Assembly: GCA_045638465.1 (NCBI GenBank)
Contig: JAZUBK010000002.1
Coordinates: forward strand, 1 to 22,407
Direction of reading: 5' to 3'
Origin: CAKVLS01 sp045638465
GTDB lineage: Bacteria; Bacillota; Clostridia; Christensenellales; UBA1242
Length of the DNA: 22,407 nt
Shown: one piece after another, positions 1 to 5,434 of the stretch
Layout of the letters: every line of letters begins with the position of its first letter
How positions within the stretch are numbered: position 1 is the stretch's first letter
Translations under genes and position numbers: made by a program
Notes under the pieces: generated by a model
Told to the model about the DNA's origin: nothing
Database searches by the model: none
What the model saw: only the letters and a program-made list of their open reading frames with translations

Positions 1-28
1 AGAGTATAGATTTATTTTTCTATACTCT
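1..28. terminator. Hairpin terminator downstream of the ogg-like gene
   Basis: A perfect 10-bp inverted repeat pairs positions 1-10 (AGAGTATAGA) with 19-28, leaving an 8-base loop. A T-rich tract follows on the plus strand. It lies 5 bases beyond the stop codon of the minus-strand glycosylase gene, so it probably ends that transcript. The U-tract needed for minus-strand termination would lie outside the window, and the hairpin may also serve a plus-strand gene to the left. Confidence 0.6.
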
Positions 29-33
29 TATTT

Positions 34-861
34 TTATTCTTCTCTTTTATAATAGAATAGATATTGTTGAGCGTAACCAGAAATATTACTACCAAAATAA
101 TCAACAAGGTATTTGGCTATTTTTTCCCTATTGGTAAGATTTCCACCAAACATATCTTGATAAACTTTCATTATCCAAGTATCCACAGGGAATACATCTT
201 GCCTATTTAGACCAAAAAGCAGTATACAATCCGCAACTTTTGGCCCTATACCCATAAGTAAGCAAAGCATTTTTCTAGCTTCATTACTAGGGGTTTTGAC
301 TATTTGTTCTAAATTAACTTCTTGGAGTTGCCTACAAATTTTGTACAAATATTCTGCCCTATATCCCGCTCCAAAATTTTTAAAATCTTGGACGGTGCAT
401 TTTGTCAACTGCTCTAAGGTCGGGAAAGCATAATAATCTCCCATATTTTTACCACAAAAGGCACAAATTTTTTCTATTATTCCTTGGATTCGTTTGATGT
501 TGTTATTTGCAGAAATTATAAAAGAAATAACCATTTCAAATAAATTTTGCTTTAATATTCTTATTCCGTAACCATACTTGATTGGCTCTTTCAAAAGATC
601 AAATTTTGAAAGGTCTTTTTTTATCTTTCCATAGTCGGTATCTAGGTCAAAATAATTTATAAAATAATCTGCATCATCTGTTAATATTTCTACTCTATCA
701 TTGTATGTTATAATCTCAGCCTTTTTGTCTAGACTATAAGATATATAGTGTTCCTCTGATAATTTTTTGAAACGAAAAACTTGCCCACACTCCAAAATGT
801 GAGTTATGTTAAAATCTTGCAGTTTTGTAATAATAATTTTCCCGTTTTCTACTTTGTACAT
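34..861 (-). CDS. ogg: OGG-type 8-oxoguanine DNA glycosylase/AP lyase
   Basis: This 275-residue protein is a base-excision repair enzyme that removes 8-oxoguanine from DNA and nicks the abasic site. The helix-hairpin-helix/GPD core shows GIGPKVADC with the catalytic Schiff-base lysine K208, and FPVDTW with the activating aspartate D227, spaced as in OGG1. The segment FGAGYRA (163-169) is also typical of the family. The N-terminal part (about 1-110) matches the OGG N-terminal domain, which separates it from the shorter AlkA/Nth relatives. No Shine-Dalgarno sequence precedes the ATG. A weak -10-like TAATAT (868-873) sits so close to the start that a near-leaderless mRNA is possible. It follows the rpmA terminator, so it is probably its own unit. 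Confidence 0.9.
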   Translation of the reverse strand: MYKVENGKIIITKLQDFNITHILECGQVFRFKKLSEEHYISYSLDKKAEIITYNDRVEILTDDADYFINYFDLDTDYGKIKKDLSKFDLLKEPIKYGYGIRILKQNLFEMVISFIISANNNIKRIQGIIEKICAFCGKNMGDYYAFPTLEQLTKCTVQDFKNFGAGYRAEYLYKICRQLQEVNLEQIVKTPSNEARKMLCLLMGIGPKVADCILLFGLNRQDVFPVDTWIMKVYQDMFGGNLTNREKIAKYLVDYFGSNISGYAQQYLFYYKREE

Positions 862-889
862 ATCTATATATTACAACAAATTTTTCAAA

Positions 890-925
890 AAACAAAATAA
901 AAAAAGACTACCAAATAGTAGTCTT
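890..925 (-). terminator. Terminator of the rplU-prp-rpmA operon
   Basis: An 8-bp stem (AAGACTAC at 904-911 with its complement at 918-925) lies 6 bases after the rpmA stop. It is followed on the minus strand by a long T-rich tract (903 downward). This is a standard intrinsic terminator. Confidence 0.85.
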
Positions 926-931
926 AATTTA

Positions 932-1207
932 TTATTTTTCCAAAACGTTAACATATTTTTTAGTTTTTGCTTTTGTTTCAAATTTAACAACGCCATCAAC
1001 CAAAGCAAATAGTGTATAGTCTTTACCAACACCAACATTTTTGCCAGGGTGGAACTTTGTTCCTCTTTGACGTACTAATATGTTACCAGCAAGAACTTCT
1101 TGGCCGTCTGCTCTTTTTACGCCTAGTCTTTTAGCTTGGCTATCACGACCGTTTTTAGTGCTACCGCCACCTTTCTTGTGGGCAAATAACTGAATATTAA
1201 TAAACAT
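932..1207 (-). CDS. rpmA: Ribosomal protein bL27, Firmicutes type with cleavable N-terminus
   Basis: This is large-subunit ribosomal protein L27 (91 residues), whose N-terminal tail reaches the peptidyl-transferase centre. The start is the ATG at 1207, not an upstream in-frame codon, because a GGAGG lies 9 bases before it. The protein begins MFINIQLFAHKKGGGS. The NIQLF|AHKKG stretch matches the Firmicutes extension that Prp removes after the phenylalanine (F8), exposing the mature AHKKGGGSTKNGRD tail. The coding sequence overlaps the 3' end of prp by 11 bases, so its ribosome binding site lies inside prp and translation is probably coupled. It is the last gene of the rplU-prp-rpmA operon. Confidence 0.97.
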   Translation of the reverse strand: MFINIQLFAHKKGGGSTKNGRDSQAKRLGVKRADGQEVLAGNILVRQRGTKFHPGKNVGVGKDYTLFALVDGVVKFETKAKTKKYVNVLEK

Positions 1208-1538
1208 TGTCAATAACCTCCAATTCAATAAAATCCGAATAACCAGAGTACAAATCTCCAACACCACAAAGCATAGTTTCAAGTATTACATTGACATCAT
1301 GTCTTTGATCGTCGGTAATTTTGTCTGGTATTGTAAGTTTGAGATAACCTTTGTGATCATCTCTTACGACTTTCGCATTTACACCCGCTACCGCAACTAC
1401 GCCCAAAACAGCTGTTTGGACTATGCTAGATAGTGCGCTACATACGATGTCTTCACCACTCACACCATAACCAGTGTGTCCATCACATTCTATATCTGTG
1501 ATGTTATTATTTAGTTTAGTGATTGTAACTTTTGTCAT
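1197..1538 (-). CDS. prp: Ribosomal-processing cysteine protease Prp
   Basis: This 113-residue protein (YsxB family) is a cysteine protease that trims the N-terminal extension of ribosomal protein L27, a step needed for ribosome function in Firmicutes. The expected catalytic pair is visible as H21 in DGHTGYGVSGEDIVCSALS and C33 in the same stretch, with the usual G-x-D-I-V-C arrangement. Length is normal for the family. It lies between rplU (22 bases upstream) and rpmA (11-base overlap), the standard order, so enzyme and substrate are made from one mRNA. An AGGAAG ribosome binding site precedes the ATG. Confidence 0.95.
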   Translation of the reverse strand: MTKVTITKLNNNITDIECDGHTGYGVSGEDIVCSALSSIVQTAVLGVVAVAGVNAKVVRDDHKGYLKLTIPDKITDDQRHDVNVILETMLCGVGDLYSGYSDFIELEVIDNVY

Positions 1539-1560
1539 AATTACTTCCTAAATAAAAAAA

Positions 1561-1866
1561 TTACTTGATGCTAACAATCTTAATTCTGGTAAATGGTTGA
1601 CGGTGACCTTGTTTCTTACGAATGTTCTTTTTTGGTTTGTATTTGAAAACAACGATTTTATCAGCTTTGCCATGTGCTACTACTTCTGCAACACATTTTA
1701 CACCAGCAAGTACAGGGTTGCCTGTTTTAACTGTTTTGCCGTCTGATACCATAAGAACTTCTAGTTCTACTTGGTCGCCTTCTGCTCTATCAAGTTTTTC
1801 TACATCTAGAACTTGATTTTCGCTTACCTTGTATTGTTTGCCTCCTGTTTGAATTACAGCGAACAT
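1561..1866 (-). CDS. rplU: Ribosomal protein bL21
   Basis: This is large-subunit ribosomal protein L21, 101 residues, recognised from MFAVIQTGGKQYKV at the N-terminus, the GDQVELEVLMV segment, and the basic C-terminal KYKPKKNIRKKQGHRQPFT that contacts rRNA. The start has an AGGAGG ribosome binding site 9 bases upstream. It is the first gene of the rplU-prp-rpmA operon. A strong promoter and a structured 80-base leader lie directly in front of it (see separate entries). Confidence 0.97.
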   Translation of the reverse strand: MFAVIQTGGKQYKVSENQVLDVEKLDRAEGDQVELEVLMVSDGKTVKTGNPVLAGVKCVAEVVAHGKADKIVVFKYKPKKNIRKKQGHRQPFTRIKIVSIK

Positions 1867-1952
1867 CTACAATTTCCTCCTATTTTACGGACTCGCTAAG
1901 CAAAGGTGTCACTTATAAAAGTGCGCTTGAAAAAAACCCATCTTAAGCGGCT
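1867..1952 (-). promoter_or_regulatory. Structured mRNA leader of rplU, probable L21 leader
   Basis: The stretch between the rplU promoter and its start codon is unusually GC-rich for this genome and can form stacked hairpins. CACTT/AAGTG pairs with a 4-base loop (1910-1923). Immediately next to it, a 5-bp helix (1924-1928 with 1945-1949) closes a T-rich loop. The position, size and compact folding fit the L21 leader known upstream of rplU in Firmicutes, thought to be an autoregulatory ribosomal-protein binding site. The match to that RNA family is from position and structure only, not from a covariance search. Confidence 0.55.
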
Positions 1953-1958
1953 ACACAT

Positions 1959-1987
1959 AATTTATCACACTGCGCCACGTTTGTCAA
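1959..1987 (-). promoter_or_regulatory. Promoter of the rplU operon
   Basis: A perfect -35 box TTGACA (1982-1987) is separated by exactly 17 bases from TAAATT (1959-1964), which is preceded by TGA, an extended -10 element. It directs transcription of rplU-prp-rpmA with a leader of about 85 bases. Confidence 0.8.
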
Positions 1988-2035
1988 CAAAAAATTTATT
2001 TATATATAATATATTTTAAACAAAAAGGCAAAAAA

Positions 2036-3418
2036 CTATTTCTCAGAACATTTTTTTAGATAATAAAGAGACACTTTATCACTTTTTTCTTTTGTAAGGC
2101 ACTTCTCAAAGACTTTCTTACAACTTCCGCCGCCTAATTCAAAGCATCTAACTCCGTTTTCAAAGTCGCTCTTTAACGATGATAAATTATCACACTTTTT
2201 ATTGTCATATGCATCTAAACTTTCAAATACCGATACAGAGTTATCTTTGCTCAGTTCAAAAGCCCCTACATATCTATAATTTAGTTCATAACCTTTAGGC
2301 AAATTGTTTAGGGTCTCTTTTGTAAACAGCATATTGCTGCCTAGCACCTTATTTAACTTTTCAAGATACGATGCAGAGTTCACACTATCTGATATAACAG
2401 TTGCCGACAATCTCTTTTTATCTCCTATTACACCTATTACCACTGTACCCGTATGAACACCTATCCCCACCTCTGTACTATACATACCCAGTTTTTTACT
2501 ATCTTGATTGATAGTCTTTATAATCTCATTTGATGCCTTTATTGCTTCTTCTGGTCTCAAAAATATAGCCAGTACACCATCTCCTAAGTATTTGTCTACA
2601 AAGCCATTATGTTTCCTTACTATTGGCCCTATTATCCCAAGGTATTTGTTTATAAAGGTAAAGTTTTCGCTAAGACTTAGAGTGTAGCTAGTTTTTGTTG
2701 AGTTTCGTATGTCTATAAAGACGCTGGTAATTTCTTTTTGGATATTTGTGCCAAGGGACAATTCCAAAACACTCTTTTTGCCTAGCTCCTTTACAAACTG
2801 CTGCGGAAGGTACTTTGAGTATTCGTTGTTTAGCCTGTCAAATAGCACCTTGCTCTCTTTATAATTGGCATTTATCTTATTTAGCCCCTTTTCTATAATT
2901 GTAAACTCTCTCCCAGAGCCAATCTTTATATCTTCATCAATTTTACCATGCTGAAGTTTGCATATAGCCTTCTCTACATCTTTGATTGGTTTTACTATAG
3001 CACCTATCACTATAAATAAAATAATTAGGTAAAGGCTAATAAGTAAATATGCCACCTCATGTGGTCTAACACCAGACACAGACAGGTCATTTACACCACT
3101 AAACATCATTCTAACCATAGCTGAGCCATTTTTATCCAACACCAAATAATAAAGGGCGGCGGAAAATATCAAAGTAATTGGAAGTATAGCACAATACAAT
3201 TTTGTTACTACTTTTTTATCTTTTAACACAAATATAAACAACAAAATATTACAGATAACTGCCAGTATCAAAAAAGCAAGAGCTACAAAAAACATCTCCG
3301 TTGGTCTTTTGCCATACTCAAAGTAATAAAAATAGTCAAAAAAGTAATTTGACAATATAAGGAAAATTCCTGTAAACCCTACGGCAATTATGCCCAAAAA
3401 TATCCTAAAAGTTTTCAT
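2036..3418 (-). CDS. Membrane class III nucleotide cyclase with HAMP domain
   Basis: This protein of about 460 residues has four predicted membrane segments (about 6-33, 42-65, 74-94, 122-142), then a HAMP-like linker (about 143-191) and a C-terminal class III adenylate/guanylate cyclase domain (about 225-410). The two metal-binding aspartates are present: D236 in VFIDIRNST and D280 in DKYLGDGVLAIF. The purine-contacting lysine K276 is also present, and a threonine (T340) occupies the second specificity position, as in bicarbonate-type class IIIb enzymes. The conserved asparagine is N347 in DSVNSASYLEKL, but the transition-state arginine four residues later is tyrosine (Y351). The ATG at 3418 was preferred over a TTG at 3490, although its ribosome binding site is weak. 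A Cys-rich tail follows the catalytic domain. No terminator separates it from rplU. Substrate (ATP, GTP or a pyrimidine) cannot be read from sequence. Confidence 0.85.
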   Translation of the reverse strand: MKTFRIFLGIIAVGFTGIFLILSNYFFDYFYYFEYGKRPTEMFFVALAFLILAVICNILLFIFVLKDKKVVTKLYCAILPITLIFSAALYYLVLDKNGSAMVRMMFSGVNDLSVSGVRPHEVAYLLISLYLIILFIVIGAIVKPIKDVEKAICKLQHGKIDEDIKIGSGREFTIIEKGLNKINANYKESKVLFDRLNNEYSKYLPQQFVKELGKKSVLELSLGTNIQKEITSVFIDIRNSTKTSYTLSLSENFTFINKYLGIIGPIVRKHNGFVDKYLGDGVLAIFLRPEEAIKASNEIIKTINQDSKKLGMYSTEVGIGVHTGTVVIGVIGDKKRLSATVISDSVNSASYLEKLNKVLGSNMLFTKETLNNLPKGYELNYRYVGAFELSKDNSVSVFESLDAYDNKKCDNLSSLKSDFENGVRCFELGGGSCKKVFEKCLTKEKSDKVSLYYLKKCSEK

Positions 3419-3512
3419 ATCTTTAACTTGTGCAATTTTTAACTGTTTATAAATCAATATTTTTGCATACAATAAAAAAAATCTGCACAAACTACAACCA
3501 AGGAGAATTTTT

Positions 3513-4112
3513 ATGAAAAAAGCAAATAAAATAAGTAGCGATATGCTTATCGCAATATATCAAAATCTTCTTACTGCAAGACAAAGTATCAACAATGTAA
3601 TAGAAAAAGTCCACGATAGCAGATTAAAACAAGAACTTCACGATCAATATGCAAGTTACACCCCGATAAAACAAACCTGTGAAAAATATGCTCAAGAATA
3701 CCAAGTAGATATCGTTGACAATTCTTTTTTTGAAAAAGCAAGAATGTGGATGTCGGTTAATATGTCTATTATGCTAGACAAAAGCAACAGAAAAATAGCT
3801 AGTATTTGCATCTTTGGAACAACCATGGGTATAATCGACCTTATATGCGTAATGTCTGATTGTAGCAAAGGTAAAAAAGAATTTCTTGACCTTGCCCACG
3901 ACCTCAAAGAGTTGGAGCTAAAAAACATAAACGCTCTAAAACCTTACCTTCTCAAAGAAAACAATAAACCACAAAAACCTGCCAGTCAAAAGGTAAAAAA
4001 TGTTTTAGATGACGAAAACAACTCAAATAACAAAACTACAGAAGATCCACCATCTCAAGACGACTCAAATAAAGATGATAAATCTGACCACGCCGAAAAA
4101 ATTGATTTATAA
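3513..4112 (+). CDS. Conserved helical-bundle protein with acidic tail, function unknown
   Basis: This 199-residue protein is predicted to be almost wholly alpha-helical over residues 8-148, with helix breaks that suggest a four-helix, ferritin-like bundle. I believe it belongs to a family of small uncharacterised clostridial proteins with the pattern M-x-x-x-S-x-x-x-I-A-x-x-x-I-x-G-x-x-M-G-I-I-D (here about 85-109), but I cannot name it. Residues 149-199 form a low-complexity tail rich in N, D, K and S that is probably disordered. There is no signal peptide and no obvious metal-ligand set. An AAGGAG ribosome binding site precedes the ATG. It is the only plus-strand gene in the left half, divergent from the cyclase gene (94 bases between the starts), and ends in a terminator shared with the convergent kinase-like gene. 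Confidence 0.75.
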   Translation: MKKANKISSDMLIAIYQNLLTARQSINNVIEKVHDSRLKQELHDQYASYTPIKQTCEKYAQEYQVDIVDNSFFEKARMWMSVNMSIMLDKSNRKIASICIFGTTMGIIDLICVMSDCSKGKKEFLDLAHDLKELELKNINALKPYLLKENNKPQKPASQKVKNVLDDENNSNNKTTEDPPSQDDSNKDDKSDHAEKIDL

Positions 4113-4116
4113 AAAT

Positions 4117-4146
4117 AAAAAAAGACCAGTGGTGGTCTTTTTTTCT
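4117..4146. terminator. Shared bidirectional terminator
   Basis: An 8-bp stem AAAGACCA (4121-4128) pairs with 4133-4140 around a 4-base loop. An A-tract lies before it and a T-tract after it, so it can stop both the plus-strand helical-bundle gene and the convergent kinase-like gene. Confidence 0.9.
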
Positions 4147-4149
4147 TGG

Positions 4150-5067
4150 TTATAATCCTAAATCTTTGCCTAAAGTTTCTCTATTATATTCCCATAGCCT
4201 TTCTACAGGTTTTATTATTTCTTTTCGCTCTACAAAACTAACTTTAGCTTCTTTGCAAACATTAGACATTTCTTTTGGGTAGTCAAATTCAAGAGCACTT
4301 GTTATTGCATTTACATTAGACTCTGACAAAACATCGTCTTTGATAAGTTGCCTCATATCTTCTACTCTTTGTCTATAAGCAACGTTATCACTTAATTGTT
4401 GGGGTGTAACTGTTTGATAAGGATAATATAAAAAGTTTGCAAAATCAGTCTTTTTGCTTCCGCCGTAATAATATATTTGCATAAGGTCAAGGTCAACGGC
4501 AATCAAACCTTGATATCTCTCACTTTCTTTTGATTTATACAAAAAGTAGTTTTTTAGGTGCTTATCACCATCTGTTCTCATTTCGTCAACTAGATACATA
4601 TTTTGAAATTGGGTTAGACATTCAGCATCCATAAACCTAAGTAAGTTAGCAATCAATCTCGCATCATAAAACAATTGCCATTTATATTTACCAAAAGCTT
4701 GTGTTTGAATCTTTCTAAATTCTATATCATCGTCTGCAAGTATGGTTTCAAGACCACCAATTCCCTCGACATTTTGTTGAATCGTTTGCATTGTGTATTT
4801 GTCTTTTTTTTCAACAAAACTAACTGGTGGTGTAGCAATTCCAACATGACCATAAAGTCTAGATGAGGCAATTGAAGAAACACCTGTTATAATATCTGTT
4901 TCCTTTAAAAAAACACTTGGGCCTTCTTTTGTTTGATATAAAGAAAGACCATGAGAATTTTTGTATAGGAACTTTATTGCATCACCAACCTTTGGTTCTT
5001 TTCTGAATTTATCAATAATACCACAAGCCTTGAGATCGTAAAAAAAGATTGGACTTTTATTATTCAT
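4150..5067 (-). CDS. HipA-like atypical protein kinase, putative
   Basis: This 305-residue protein has features of the HipA/PI4-kinase-like fold. A possible ATP-binding lysine (K55 in SVFLKET) is followed by SSRLYGHVGIATPP (68-81), a stretch resembling the substrate/nucleotide lobe of HipA-like proteins. The catalytic-loop-like DGDKHLKN follows (166-173; D168, H170, N173), then VDLD (191-194) as the metal-binding aspartate region. Protein phosphorylation is inferred from these motifs only. There is no HipB-like repressor next to it and it is transcribed alone, so a toxin-antitoxin role is not supported. A near-consensus promoter and a GGGAG ribosome binding site precede the ATG, and a strong terminator follows. 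No signal peptide or membrane segment is seen. Confidence 0.55.
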   Translation of the reverse strand: MNNKSPIFFYDLKACGIIDKFRKEPKVGDAIKFLYKNSHGLSLYQTKEGPSVFLKETDIITGVSSIASSRLYGHVGIATPPVSFVEKKDKYTMQTIQQNVEGIGGLETILADDDIEFRKIQTQAFGKYKWQLFYDARLIANLLRFMDAECLTQFQNMYLVDEMRTDGDKHLKNYFLYKSKESERYQGLIAVDLDLMQIYYYGGSKKTDFANFLYYPYQTVTPQQLSDNVAYRQRVEDMRQLIKDDVLSESNVNAITSALEFDYPKEMSNVCKEAKVSFVERKEIIKPVERLWEYNRETLGKDLGL

Positions 5068-5093
5068 ATCCTTCTCCCAAATATTATATTTTT

Positions 5094-5122
5094 ATTTTAC
5101 CCCACACACCACATAATGTCAA
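5094..5122 (-). promoter_or_regulatory. Strong promoter of the kinase-like gene
   Basis: TTGACA (5117-5122) and TAAAAT (5094-5099) are separated by 17 bases, close to the ideal housekeeping sigma promoter. The leader to the ATG at 5067 is about 20 bases and contains the ribosome binding site. Confidence 0.8.
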
Positions 5123-5145
5123 TATTGATATTTTTAAAACAAAAT

Positions 5146-5175
5146 AAAAAAACCTGCTATTTTTAGCAGGTTTTC
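5146..5175. terminator. Terminator after the small interrupted ORF
   Basis: A 9-bp stem AACCTGCTA (5151-5159) pairs with 5164-5172 around a TTTT loop. It is flanked by A- and T-tracts, so it works in both directions. It ends minus-strand transcripts from the small ORF just upstream and insulates the kinase-like gene. Confidence 0.9.
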
Positions 5176-5177
5176 GT

Positions 5178-5347
5178 TTAATAATTATCTTTAATCTTTT
5201 CGACATCTTCAAAGCTTCCACCTAGGCTATCCAAAAGTCTTTCGGCGGTAACGCTCATTTCTGTGATAGATTTATAGCTTACCTTATAAATAGATATCGA
5301 ACTTTTTTTTTGCTAGTTAATTTATTTTCTTCAAAAGTAAATTTCAT
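5178..5347 (-). CDS. Small ORF split by a -1 frame change at an A9 tract
   Basis: The 5068-5434 stretch without a large gene holds this. After a GAGGTGAGT ribosome binding site and a TATAAT-like box (5366-5371), an ATG at 5347 opens MKFTFEENKLTSKKK. In the annotated frame it ends after 22 residues at 5279. Within the run of nine A residues (5303-5311 on the plus strand as T9), a shift of -1, or one extra A, continues the reading as KSSISIYKVSYKSITEMS and on to a TAA at 5178-5180, giving about 56 residues. That stop is followed directly by a terminator. The second part also has its own possible start (MSVTAERLLDSLGG, 26 residues). It may be a frameshifted remnant, a slippage-controlled gene or two tiny ORFs. 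No function is recognised. Confidence 0.4.
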
Positions 5348-5434
5348 ACTCACCTCAAATTAATCATTATAAAAAATCTATATTAAACTCACTATTTAGC
5401 TGTATTTTTTATAAATTTCGTGCCAATGGCTTAT

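Noticed and set aside
806..1012. Plus-strand open frame of 68 codons across the ogg-rpmA gap
   Set aside because: It runs antisense over the starts and ends of well-supported genes and through a terminator, with no ribosome binding site and low-complexity sequence.
1988..2035. Terminator after the cyclase gene
   Set aside because: Only AT-rich sequence without a convincing GC-containing stem; read-through into the rplU promoter region is possible.
4150..5067. HipBA toxin-antitoxin module
   Set aside because: No helix-turn-helix HipB partner lies next to the kinase-like gene, and it has its own promoter and terminator.
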